Shown here piece after piece: positions 31,065-41,235 of a stretch of DNA of 60,000 bases. A program made the translations under genes and the position numbers. Where the stretch lies: positions 91,382,680-91,442,679 of the forward strand of contig CM043962.1 of NCBI GenBank assembly GCA_014529385.2, given 5' to 3'. This stretch comes from Adiantum capillus-veneris. Lineage: Eukaryota; Streptophyta; Polypodiopsida; Polypodiales; Pteridaceae. The number at the start of each line of letters is the position of its first letter. Position 1 is the first letter of the stretch. The notes under the pieces are model-generated. The model was not told where the DNA came from and searched no databases. It saw only the letters and a program-made list of their open reading frames with translations.

Positions 31065-31068
<4 letters not shown>
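30948..31068 (+). mobile_element. LINE-B 3' end scrap
   Basis: About 120 bp matching 33220-33335, ending in the same (CATTT)n tail, and lying between two CT microsatellite tracts (30921-30945 and 31069-31150). Confidence 0.85.

Positions 31069-31150
<82 letters not shown>
31069..31150. repeat. (CT)n microsatellite
   Basis: About 82 bp of nearly pure CT directly after the LINE-B tail. Confidence 0.98.
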
Positions 31151-31153
<3 letters not shown>

Positions 31154-31312
31154 CAAGTTGTTTTAAAGTACTAAAAGTGTTGCCAAGCGTGTAGATTACA
31201 ATTATCTTTGTGTTTCCGTCCGATCCCTCGCCATAAGTGATTACAGGTGCCAGGGTGTCGGGGCCATTGTATCTCGGGGTGGAACTTCGCCACTGTGTGT
31301 CTACTGTGTGGA
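31151..31312 (+). mobile_element. LTR fragment, T-like, outer host of the LARD
   Basis: GGGGCCATTGTATCTCGGGG and GAACTTCGCCACT resemble the R/U5 part of the T LTR near 16460-16490. It continues past the inserted LTR element at 36078 with TCAATTTGAGTTGTTATG and GGCATGTGGTGCCC (about 36105-36150), again as in T. Confidence 0.6.
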
Positions 31313-31317
31313 ATCCC
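31313..31317. repeat. Target duplication ATCCC, left
   Basis: ATCCC, repeated at 36073-36077 directly after the 3' LTR. Confidence 0.85.
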
Positions 31318-31338
31318 TGTTAGATTTACACCACTCTT

Positions 31339-33335
31339 GATCATATTCTAACACTCAGAGCCGTCATTGAGGAGGGCAGGTCACATGGGAGACGGATTTA
31401 TTGTAGCTTTGTGGATTTCCGCAAAGCATTTGACATGGTACCGAGAGCTCGATTGATGCGCAGGCTGCAGGAGATGGGGGTGCCCATAGTTTTGATTTGT
31501 GGGATTATGGCTCTATATAGATCAGTGATGGGTCATGTACGAACTCCGGAGGGGATATCTGATTTAGTTCACTCCACCATTGGGGTGAAATAGGGTTGCC
31601 CATTGTCTCCTACTCTATTTGGTATGTATGTTGATGAGGTGTCTGATTACATTGACAGAGAGGGTGATAGAGGTTGGCAGGGACGTGGATCCCATTGTTG
31701 TTATATGTTGATGATATTGTGTTGATCTCTGACTCACCAGAGGGTATGCAGCAACAGTTGGATGCATTACACAGTTTAGCAGAGGATAGTGGATTGTCTG
31801 TAAACCTTAGTAAAACCAAGGTTATGGTGTTTAACACCACACCACAGTGGATCAGGAGATCAGCACCGACTTTCACATATGGTCAAGAGATTGTAGAGTA
31901 TGCATAGACTTACCTTGGGATTGTCTTCATTGGGCCGAGGTTTTCTTTTGGGGAGAGTAGCAGAGACTAGATAGAATGACTAGAGCTTTTGCGGCCTTGG
32001 GAGGCTTGGAGAGGATGTGTTCGCAGGTTCAGTTCCAGGAACCTCGGACAAAGTTATGGCTCTTTGATACTTTAGTAGCCTCAGCTATGTTGTATGGGGT
32101 GCAGACATGGGGACCTTCTGTAGGCCAGGATGGTTGGAGACGTATGGAAAGGCCCTTGCTATCTATGATCTCTTGATTGATTAGAGCCAAGGCCTCCGTA
32201 CCCCACGCTATCATTCGAGCAGAGCAAGCTGCCCCTCCTATGGAGATTGAGGCGCTTACCAGATCAGTCTCCTTTGTGCACACCTTGTGGGATACTACCA
32301 GAGACAGATATGCTAGACTGGCCCTTGAGTCTTCTAGACAGTTAGCTCTTCAAGGGGACACTTCATGTTGGTATGCACAGATGACATCATGGTTTCAGAC
32401 ACATGGCTTCACCATGGACAAAAGCTGCCCCCTTTCCAGTACTCTCTTCAGGCACCCTCGATGTCTCTTACGCGGGTGGAGATTACTAGACTCATTCGTC
32501 AGGACTTGATCCAGCTGGATACCAAGAGGACATGGATAGAGCCGCCACAGGAGTTGGGCACCAAGGTGGCTTTCTATAGAGAGTATCTTCTCCACCTCAC
32601 AGGAGATGAGTTTGTGATTCAACCCAGCTACATGGACACACATGTCTCATGGTTTGCGGTGTGCCATTGGTCAGATACGCACATCCTCACATCAGCTCGA
32701 GATTGAGACTAGTAGATTCAGAGGGATACCAGCAGACAACAGGATATGCCGCTTATGCCAGTTAGAGCCAGAGATAGAGATACATTACATATGTCATTGC
32801 ACAATGTACTGTGAGATATGGGGTCGTTTCCATTGCTTATTTAGAGAGGGTTTCTCTAGGGTCATGAGTTATAAGGATCAGATATGTCTTGGGCTATATC
32901 TACTTGAGTTACACAGATATAGAGACACTTTACTGGGGAGAGAGGGAGAGAGACAGTCCCAAAGACGGATTACAAATTTCTTTTCACTAGATAAGAACAG
33001 CCAGAGGAGCAGCCATCACTATAGAGCTTGGCCCACACTCATTCGACCACTACCGGGACTCTCATCAACCGAGCACTAGACCTACGGAGATCCAGACAGC
33101 CATGATTTGAGGAGAGGGGCTACACAACATCGACGGAGACTACAGCAGAGGATTCAAGCCATACTCTCTCAACATCCAGAGTGCAGATGAGGATGGATTC
33201 TAGTAGTAGTATCTTTGTTCTAGTTCTTTTGTACGCAGACATGGTATTAGATTCACCATTTTGTAACAGATTGGTCTCATAGGTCATTTTTGGCCTTTTG
33301 AAGACGTTAATATAACATTTCATTTCATTTCATTT
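31339..33335 (+). pseudogene. LINE-B: reverse transcriptase and zinc-finger end, 5'-truncated
   Basis: Inserted in the LARD 5' LTR. Starts inside the RT: HILTLRAVIEEGRSHGRR, YCSFVDFRKAFDMVPRARL, then after a stop GCPLSPTLFGMYVDEV, LLLYVDDIVLISDS (catalytic YVDD), SGLSVNLSKTKVM, and MLYGVQTWG. A zinc-binding C-terminus CRLCQLEPEIEIHYICHC follows near 32750. TAG stops (31591, 31905) and frameshifts break it. The tail is a (CATTT)n repeat rather than poly-A. This RT would copy LINE RNA at a nicked target. Confidence 0.88.
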
Positions 33336-33590
33336 ATGTTGCTTCACAGGTCTAGGGCATGCATGTACGGCTAGTGTGCCTTTGGGCTGACCACCCTTTG
33401 CATATGCATAAAGGCTGCATTCTCCGGCCGCCCACTTCTGGGCCGAGCGCTTTACCTTGTCCGGCCGTCCGAGTTTTGGGCCGGTCGCCCACTTGAGCTG
33501 GGCACCCATGGGATATTTACCTATATCCTTATTTTTTTCTTGCTGGGTCGGGGGGATTTCATTGACATTGCCCGAACCCCCTTGGGCCTC

Positions 33591-33598
33591 TATATATG
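33591..33598 (+). promoter_or_regulatory. TATA box of LARD 5' LTR
   Basis: TATATATG; the equivalent in the 3' LTR is at 35868-35875. CT microsatellites lie about 120 bp downstream in both LTRs, in the presumed transcribed leader. Confidence 0.6.
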
Positions 33599-33708
33599 TG
33601 AGGCTAGGGGGGTACCCACATTATATCTCAGTTGTATTGGTCTTGATGCTCTGGTAGTCACGGGGGGCTGATCGCCCCCTTTTCCACATACCAGCGTTTT
33701 GTGTTTGT

Positions 33709-33711
<3 letters not shown>

Positions 33712-33801
<90 letters not shown>
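33712..33801. repeat. Compound (TC)n(AC)n microsatellite in LARD 5' LTR
   Basis: About 44 bp of TC followed by about 46 bp of CA. The 3' LTR has only TC at this site (about 35993-36040). Confidence 0.97.
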
Positions 33802-33806
<5 letters not shown>

Positions 33807-33815
33807 ATTCTCACA

Positions 33816-35623
33816 TGGTATCAATAGCTTCAGGCTCTTCATGGTTCGGGCGCACCTTTTGCATTAGGTACTCCTCCCAAGGGATCAGATCAGCCAGTGT
33901 TTTGCAAAAGCTAGGCACGCGATGGAATATGTAGTTTTTTGTCGCGGAGGACCCCCCACCACCTCTGTTTTCAGGGCAGATCTACTTGCATATTTGCTTT
34001 TGGTTGCCAGCGCTGGCCTCTATAGACCTTCTCATTCTCCTCTTCCATCTACGTTTTTAGCAAGTGCAGGACAGCAACATTTTTTGCACCAGCAGCAGAA
34101 GAAGACACCTGTGTTTTGGACAGGGTTGTGTTTTCAGGCTGGAAGCCATTCACGTTTTCAGCCCGCAGCCATCAGCTCTGCGTTTTTGGAAAGCATCAGC
34201 TGCCCTTGCGTTTTCAGGCTGGGGCATCAGTGTTTTTGGTACAAGAGGGGGAGCGCTTCACACCCACTTGGACCTTGCCTTTCAAAACCGGCCTAGCATC
34301 CGGTGCATTGCCGACGAGATTCCGGGGGTAGTGATTTTTAGTTTGCTATGGACACACCTATGCATTCATCAGAGGAGTTCACACGAGATAAGGCCATATG
34401 GGCTCATGGCATATGGGATCACAACATTCTTAGAGAAGACACCACCATCTTGGGTGGATAGACACTTACCACTTGACCTTGACACGTCAGATTACTTGCT
34501 TACACAGGAGCATCTACATGGACTTAGGGAGAGGATCTCGGATCTCTTCTTGGGCAGGCTCATTGCTGGGATCTAGAGATTGGAGTGGGACTTGAATGCT
34601 TTGGACTCTCTTGGAGAGTTTGCGTGCGAGATGCGGGAGATTAGGCATCCCACGACTACAACCGGAGCTTGGCTTGGACGGTAGTGCAATTGCTCTTCTA
34701 CACTCCTTATCGTTTGGATTACTACCTTCATAGTTACTTACACTCACCCTCGGTAACCTTACAACAGACTTATCGCCCGACCTGGGCAATAGGCCACTCC
34801 TAGCTCATTCATATTGAGAGCCACACCGAGTTGCGGTTTGGTGGCATTGTTGGTGTGGATTTTGTTTTGGTTGACACCGGAGGATTGGAGGCAGGAGATA
34901 CAGGCAAGACGGTGCAGACAGATTGGTCTGGCCTTTCCTCTTCTCAGAGAATCTTCACAACGCACATTGCTCAGTCTCGCTTTCCTACTTCATATAGGAT
35001 GATTACGGTGCAGACAGCTTGGTTTGACGACACCTCTTCTCAGAGGTTCTACACAGTGTAGACTGTTGAGTCTGGCTTTCCCCTCATCTTGGATTACCCT
35101 ACCTACTGACAAGACACCATCTGGTGGTGGTCCGTGCGGTCTCTCGGTGACTGTTGCAGCTTACGGTAGCTTCTGCAGTGCAGACTGCTTACTCTGGCTT
35201 TCCTTGTTTTGGAGGACGTTTACGATGGCCTTCCTGGAGTTTTTAATAGCTTAGCCACCTGGCCACATTGGGTTACAGGTTAATGCATTGACATGCTTCC
35301 CGTCATGAGGGCTTCCCTATTTTCTCCATACGGTTTGACTACAGACACCACAAATCCTATTGGGCAGGACACTTGCAGGTCTATTGGCACTTCTTTCAAG
35401 ACAAGGAGTTGTTTTCACACTCAGTTCGGGACCTTCACGCAGTATCTTCACCTTGTATCGGAGGAGTACAATAGTTTGCTACACTGCTCGTGATGGCTCT
35501 TTACCATGGAGATCTCTCGGAGGTTGGAACTTGGGACACCCCAGACTGTTGCAGACATCTTCATCATTTGCCCCACATCTTCGGCTTCATGTGGTTTGTT
35601 CAACATCAGGTGTTGAGAGGGGG
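33816..35623 (+). other. LARD interior, no recognised protein
   Basis: Frames at 33922-34296 and 34064-34576 overlap and show no known domain. A frame from 34355 reads MDTPMHSSEEFTRDKAIWAH, which might be a gag start but ends in a stop after 37 codons. The rest is low-coding and repetitive. Confidence 0.4.
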
Positions 35624-35986
35624 TGTTAGATTTACACCACTCTTATGCTTCAGAGGTCTAGGGCATGCATGTACGGCTAGTGTACCTCCCGGATGACCAC
35701 TCTTTGCGTATACATATAGGCTGTATTGTCTGGCCGCCCACTTCTGGGCCGACAGCCTTACCTTGTCCGGCCGTTGGGCGTCCATGTGATATTTACCTAT
35801 ATCCTTATTTTTTCCTTGCTGGGTTGTGGGGATTTCATTGGCATTGCCCGACCTCCCCTTGGGCTTCTATATATGTGAAGCTGGGTGGTAAGCACATCAT
35901 ATCTCAGTTGTACTCGTCTCTATGCTTTGGAAGTCATGGGGGGCTTGTCGCCCCCTCTTCCACATACCAGCGTTTTGTGTTTGTGT

Positions 35987-36042
<56 letters not shown>

Positions 36043-36072
36043 CTCACGCTTCCGCACACTCGCACTCTCACA

Positions 36073-36077
36073 ATCCC
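36073..36077. repeat. Target duplication ATCCC, right
   Basis: Matches 31313-31317. Confidence 0.85.
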
Positions 36078-36164
36078 TTTCTCAATTTCAAGGTGTGATT
36101 AAATGCTGAAGTCAATTTGAGTTGTTATGTCTATTTGGCATGTGGTGCCCACTACAATTACAGG

Positions 36165-36411
36165 TAGACTATCCTTTGGTGAACAAAGGTGGCAAGGGTG
36201 ATTGTGAAGGGATCCGCTCTAGTGGGATGGAGATTCAAGGCTAGCATGGCTATTTCAAGCATAAGGTTGATGCAAGACCCTCTATCCGCAATCATATCAA
36301 AGAATTTCCTTCCAAGGATAGACATTGTAAGATGCAGGCTATGAGGGAAGCAATCAGATAAGAGATCATATAGGACTCTGAAGGTTATATAGGGAGATGC
36401 CCACCACTAGC
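36165..36411 (-). pseudogene. X protease fragment
   Basis: Minus-strand reading MIADRGSCINLMLEIAMLAL, then NLHPTRADPFTITLA, parallel to VMVDGGSGINLLREFTMLSL and LQPTRHAPFIVTLA in the X copy at 40080-39950. The active-site context DGGSG has become DRGSC, and stops surround it. Truncated by LTR Y at 36416. Confidence 0.7.
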
Positions 36412-36415
36412 ACTT

Positions 36416-37177
36416 TGTCACAAACTGATGACGTGGCATGTCCAAAGGAAAGAGGCCTAGAGTTATAAGTTGTTTCAACTTATAGGTCTCGTCCGATGGG
36501 GCCCTAGGGACATTAAAGTAATAAAGAGGCTGGCGGCTGGTTGTACAAAAATCCGCAAGTTGCACTGACAGACCGTACGGTAATTTTGGATATTACGCTG
36601 GTTATGCTAACGTGGCATGCCCAAAGTAAAGAGGCCTAGATTTATAAGTTGTTCCAGCTTATAGGGTCTCGTCTGATGGGGCCCTAGGGACATCAACATA
36701 ATAAAGAGGGTGGTGGCTCGCTGTAAGGAAATCCGCAATTCGCGTTGACAGGCTGTATGGAAATTCCGGATGTTGCGTTGGCTGTGTTGATGTGGCACCT
36801 ATACGGAATTCCGCAAACATGCTGGCAGCTTTTGTGCTAGGGCTTTTAGAGCCAAGTGCTTTTGAGTTGAAGGTTTTCATGTAACTGCTTTTTCATGGTT
36901 AAGGGCCTTTAAATAAGACCCGTGGGCCTCTCTGTGGCTCATATGTGATGACAAGCCTGTGAGCAGAGAGGACCCGCGGGCAATTGTATTTTGCTCAAGC
37001 ATTAATACAAAAAGAAATACCGAAAGGGGCGCCAGTCTTTGGGGCCAATCTCTCTGGGCATGCAACTACACCGGGCCGTGTCGAATCAATTATGAATTAA
37101 GTGTGGAGTGTTTCAAAGTGATCTCTCTCTCGTGTGTCGTGCTAGATTCTCGACTTGGGGTGACCAAGTCAGTTACA
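36416..37177 (+). mobile_element. LTR Y with internal tandem duplication
   Basis: Begins TGTCACAAACTGATGACGTG and ends AGTTACA, followed after one base by the primer site TGGTATCAGAGC (37179-37190) that matches initiator-Met tRNA. It contains the shared LTR motif AGAAATACCGAAAGGGGCGC near 37014. The 5' half holds two copies of a 179-bp unit. No partner LTR is in the window. Confidence 0.75.
36431..36789. repeat. Two tandem copies of a 179-bp unit inside LTR Y
   Basis: ACGTGGCATG starts at 36431 and 36610. Each copy carries AAGAGGCCTAGA, TATAAGTTGTT, GATGGGGCCCTAGGGACAT and AAATCCGCAA. The copies are visibly diverged, so the duplication is not recent. Confidence 0.9.
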
Positions 37178-37178
37178 G

Positions 37179-37290
37179 TGGTATCAGAGCTCAGTCGATT
37201 TCTCTTCTACCGGGAAATCTGGTCTCTTTTTTGGCGACACACATGGATTCTAACAAGAATCAAACGAACCCTATTGATAGTTCTGGAACG
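37179..37290 (+). pseudogene. Primer site and gag start of element Y
   Basis: TGGTATCAGAGC, then ATG at 37243 with MDSNKNQTNPIDSSGTGGSS, cut off after about 20 codons by the reverse X LTR. Confidence 0.6.
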
Positions 37291-37937
37291 GGAGGCAGTA
37301 GCAGAGATAATGTGTCGTGCCCTTTGTACTGGGTGCTCCTCAGTGCAATGTGCGTGAGATCTCACTGCACAGAATCCAAACATAGAAGACAATGAACAAT
37401 AGAGCAACAACAACACGACTCAATAGTGAACCTGAACATGAATAGCAGTGAACCTCAACCTGAATAGCATGAACATCGACTAACTCAGAGAAACCAATTC
37501 AGAATCTGGCATGGCAGCACACACAGTTCCAACCCAGATCTCATGGGTACAGTGGGGGTGTCGAGGCTCAACTCTGCAGGGATGGTGTAGACGTGCTGCG
37601 TATAACTCAAGATAATAGACTCTAGACGACTGACCACACAAAGTAGATGATCCTAGCGTACCCCACGACTCCAACCAACCACTCATACATATCTCCTAAA
37701 GAACCACCAACAGCTGGCAGATATCCCAATCCAGCTAAGTCTATCTCCTAACCGAGGTGGTGGTGATTTGGCCACGGTCCCCACTGGACCATCATCCATA
37801 ACATTTGCCACGTGTCACTGCCTATGCGAGAGTTCACCCATTGGGAACTCAGCCCAACTGCAACTAACTGTGTGTCTAGTGCTTGTGACACTGTAGCCCT
37901 GGTACAGGTTGCCCGCCAAAACCACTCACCGTCTCGG
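37290..37937 (-). mobile_element. LTR of family X, copy 2 (reverse)
   Basis: The reverse complement carries GTGAGATCTCACGCACATTG, CAGTGAGGAGCACCCAG-like and TCGACACCCCCACTGTACCC as in copies 1 and 3, and opens near GTACCAGGGCTACAGTGTCA (about 37920). The inner boundary near 37290 is approximate. Confidence 0.75.
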
Positions 37938-38362
37938 TGAGACAAACACTGAAACTAGAAGGAACAAATACAGCTCAATCCGACTGAAGAGGTTGAGGTT
38001 GAACGAAGATACTGAATTTTGAGGAGGAAGAGACCAATGCAGAATAAGATGAACTCTGCCACAATGAGATTAATTGTACAGAAGGCAAGAAATTGAAGAA
38101 GGCCCACGCCTAAACAAAATCCCAGGAAGTCACAAAAGCTAGGGTAATTGCAGTGAGAAGAGGAGGAGAAGTGTTCGTCACAGAGGAGAAGGCAATAATA
38201 TAAATCTATCTACAGGAGAAAGCAGGAAACTAGAGCTGTCACATTCAAAAATTTGTCTTGAAGCAACAGTGCTAGAATTTTCAAGCGGCCACTTTTGCTA
38301 ACAAAAAATCCAAAAATCTGCGTAGCTATACTCAAGGAACAAGGTAGGGTTGAGAGGTTGCA
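37938..38362. other. Unassigned stretch
   Basis: No recognisable coding or TE domain; purine-rich on the plus strand. Confidence 0.3.
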
Positions 38363-38895
38363 GTGAGGTTAGGGGGAGAGCGGGAAAGGGTAGGGGCTAG
38401 GCTAGGGAGGGTAGGGGCGAGGCTAGGGAGGGTAGGGTCCAGTTGGATTGGATAGGGGATGGGCTAGGGAGGGTAGGGGCGAGAGCAAGGGGGTGGATAA
38501 CGGCGAGCGAGGAGAGGGGAGGGGCGAGTGAGAGAGGGGTGGGTAAGGGTGTAGGAGGGGCAAGAGCAAGGGGAAGGGGGGCAGTGAGGGGAGGGTAGGG
38601 GCGAGTGAGAGAGATGGGTGGGTAGGGGCGACGGGCTAGGGTGTAGGGGGGTGGGTAGGGGTGAGTTAGGGTAGGTAGGGGCGAGAGCAAGGGGAAGGGG
38701 GTGGATAGGGGCGAGCGAGGGGAGGGTAGGGGCGAGTGAGAGAGAGGGGTGGGTAGGGGCGAGTTAGGGTAGGTAGGGAGGAGTGGGTGAGGGAGGGTGG
38801 TGAGGGGCGAGAGGAGAGGGGGTGGGTAGGGGCGAGAGGAGAGCGGAAGGGTAGGTGGTGGGGTGAGTAGGTGAGGTGAGGGGGTGAAGGGGTCG
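38363..38895. repeat. G-rich minisatellite, G-quadruplex prone
   Basis: More than 500 bp of degenerate repeats of a unit around GGGTAGGGGCGAGNGAGNGA on the plus strand. G runs of 3-5 occur almost every ten bases. Frames crossing it on the minus strand (Pro/Leu/Thr-rich) are an artefact of the repeat. Confidence 0.95.
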
Positions 38896-38909
38896 GCCGG
38901 GATGAGAGC

Positions 38910-39333
38910 AAGATACTGTTGGACATAGCAGATACCATGGCCTTATTTGTTGTAAATGCAGACCCGATAGCTACAACCAACATTGGCCAGAATATAGGTC
39001 TTGAAATGGGCTTGTAGGAAGGCTCGCTAGCTGGACATTGTAGAAGTAGAAGGTAAGCCCCTTGACCAATATATGCTAGTAAGATGTATCCTTGCTGCCC
39101 ATTTCTTTGAAAATACCTGACTATCCAATAGGGATTGAATGCTCGAAGGATGCTCTCATTATGCTTGAAGATGTTGATAATACCAATGCCACCAATAAAG
39201 AAAAACCAGACAAGGATACAAGGGGAAAAGAAGAACGCCGCCTTCTCACAATTAAAGCGTAGTAGGCTAAAGAGAATTATTAGAGTGGCAGTAGAGATAA
39301 GGGCAACATATTCTTCATGTAACCATCACTTTG
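38910..39333 (-). pseudogene. HAK/KUP/KT potassium transporter fragment
   Basis: One open minus-strand frame of about 140 codons reads HEEYVALISTATLIILFSLL, CEKAAFFFSPCILVWFFFIG, GIGIINIFKHNESILRAFNP, QRNGQQGYILLAYIGQGAYL, then RPIFWPMLVVAIGSAFTTNK. This follows the middle membrane region of plant HAK/KUP K+ transporters (family motifs GIGLYNI, RAFNPYY, LLAYMGQAAYL, WPVFVIATLAA, from memory of the family). A family segment of roughly 35-40 residues between GQQGYI and LLAYIG is missing, flush and in frame. The fragment then runs into the G-rich minisatellite. No start codon and no other exons; a partial copy, not a working gene. Confidence 0.8.
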
Positions 39334-39499
39334 GAAGCTTTTTGAAGGGACGCTCATCATATGCACAGGAGAGCTTTGGTTTGGTGGGAGAGTCAGACAC
39401 TGAGGAGGCTGAGGTGAAGGCTTGCATTGCCTCGATGACCGCCACACAGGCTACTAGCTTGGTTGATACACTTGTTGCTGGCTCATGGGGCTTACTGGG

Positions 39500-41235
39500 T
39501 TTAGTGACAGTAGAAACGTCGAAGGAGAATGTTCCTTTTAGGCAGAGATTGAATAGAGACCCCATAACAAGGCATAGACTTGGTAGCGTCCAACCACTCC
39601 AGCAAATCTTCGTGCAACCCGTCAAGTGGAGTAAGTTGTTCTTGTTCAGGGTTGGTTTCCATTGACAAAGAGCTTTGTTGCACTACACGATCCATGCCTC
39701 CTTCTAGGCGAATGGGTTGCATTGGGGAGCCCGGAGTATGTATTTACATTGTGTCGTTTCTCCAATCATGAAGCGCTTTAGTGTGGCACAACCATGGTCT
39801 ACCGATAAGCAAAGGAAATCCGCCCTCAACCTGGGGAAGACGAACTACAACAAAATCCAAGTTAAAGGTAAAGACGAACCACAACAAAATCCAAGTTAAA
39901 GGTGATGTCTTGTACTTGCAGAGGTACCTTGTCTACTATGCCCACTGGGTAGATTTTCATCTGGTCGGCCAATGTAACTATGAAGGGAGCATGGCGGGTA
40001 GGCTGTAGACCTAAAGACAACATAGTGAACTCACGCAACAGGTTGATGCCAGATCCACCATCCACCATCACTCCTGAAACTGCCACCCCAAGACGAACAC
40101 GGTGAGACGAGGGCTTCTATAATCAGTGAGGGGAGCAGCGGGATGGGATATTATATAGGACTCTGATGGTTGCATTGGGCGGTGCCTGCCACTAGGACCT
40201 GCTCCGGGGTAAAGTGATTGAATAACTGCAAGGGTGTCACTTCTAAAACTCGCATCTAGCCGTAGCATGTCATAGAGGGACACTTGTTGGAGGGTGCTCT
40301 TCAAGATTGTCTTTGTTGTAAGCTTATCTTTTTCTACTAGTGGTTTCTCTGGTACCTTGATCTGTTGTAGATCAGTAACTGCTTCCAAGAAAGCGTCATC
40401 GATATCGGAGAGCAAAGATTTGGATCCTTGCTTGGCACTGTGGGATGGCTTGTCAACAACTGAAGGCGGGGTATCCGCTAGTGTAAGAATGTGTGGGGGA
40501 GTTGATCTTGTTGGAATACTAAGACTGAGAGAGGCCCTCTGGGTCCGCGTAAGGACGCCTGCTGGCTCCTTTACCAATTGCAACTTGTCTTGAGGGGTAA
40601 CCGGTTACATGGGCAGAAGGGGGTGGCTGAGGGATGGTGCTAACTGCTATCAGATTGAGCTTGGGAAAGGTAAACTCATTTTGGCTTTGACTTGGGCTCG
40701 AAGCCGAGGATGCATGGAGTTTGGGACAATCCTTACTGTAGTGATCCTTTGCTTCAAGGTAATGATGGCAGGCAGGGGACCCTTCTGGCAAGGGACATTT
40801 GCTTTGGTAGTGTCCATATTGCCCGCATCTGTAGCACAAAATGGGTCGATTCAATGGGCTAGTCGAAGGGCGAGGTGGTCCTTGCTCCTGGTGCATGGAG
40901 TTGGAGGTGGAGGCGTAGAATCTTTCGAGGGGATGAGGGAGCATGGGCATGATAAAAGCTCTGAGAGAGAAAAGTACTCTGCATACCTTGCATAGGAGGG
41001 GCTGTTAGCAAAGGTGGCATGTGGTTTTGATAACTATATGGGGAAACCATGTTGGATGCATGTGCTATCCCTTGTTGAAGAGTGGGACCAAGACTTGCTG
41101 TATTTGTCACAATCCCTTGAGGTAGTAGCAATCCTTGTCCTCGTGTCCAGACTTTTCACAGAAATGGCAATAAACCCTAAGGGGGCATTCATGTGGAGGG
41201 TGCCTTGGCCATCAATCTTCTTTTGCATCTGCAAG
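39500..41235 (-). pseudogene. X gag-protease, minus-strand copy
   Basis: Starts truncated at about 41235. Reading down: FCEKSGHEDKDCYYLKGL (near 41140), Tyr/Met/Pro-rich spacer, CYRCGQYGHYQSKCPLPEGS and a second knuckle HYLEAKDHYSKDC (40830-40740), the tail QLVKEPAGVLTRTQRASLSL (40583 on), then protease VMVDGGSGINLLREFTMLSL with active-site Asp near 40065 and, in a shifted frame, FPLLIGRPWLCHTKALHDW near 39800. Sequence continues QPIRLEGGMDRVVQQSSLSM to about 39500. No RT follows; the HAK/KUP fragment lies beyond. Several frameshifts. Confidence 0.8.
39839..39903. repeat. Short tandem duplication in X protease
   Basis: GACGAACYACAACAAAATCC occurs twice in a row with a period of 34 bp, disrupting the protease frame. 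Confidence 0.85.

Larger units (their letters stand above)
31318..36072 (+). mobile_element. Non-autonomous LTR retrotransposon (LARD-like)
   Basis: 5' LTR 31318-31338 plus 33336-33815, split by a LINE-B insertion; 3' LTR 35624-36072 (449 bp). LTRs open TGTTAGATTTACACCAC and end TCTCACA. Target duplication ATCCC is perfect. Primer site TGGTATCAATAGC at 33816 and polypurine tract GAGAGGGGG at 35615. TATA boxes lie at 33591 and 35868. The 1.8-kb interior has short frames but no gag, protease, RT or integrase I recognise, so it must be moved by another element's enzymes. Interior repeats of a GTGCAGACNG...TCTGGCTTTCC unit occur from 34911, 35009 and 35176. Confidence 0.88.

Noticed and set aside
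31330-31345. Target duplication for the LINE-B insertion in the LARD LTR
   Set aside because: The junctions show only a shared TT or ATTT, not a convincing duplication.
33621-33934. ORFs with VCVCVC, RERERE or SLSLSL runs (also 35665-36109 and 45419-45760)
   Set aside because: Direct translation of CT/CA microsatellites.
38397-38983. Pro/Leu/Thr-rich ORFs across the minisatellite
   Set aside because: Produced by the G-rich repeat; only the upstream transporter-like part is meaningful.
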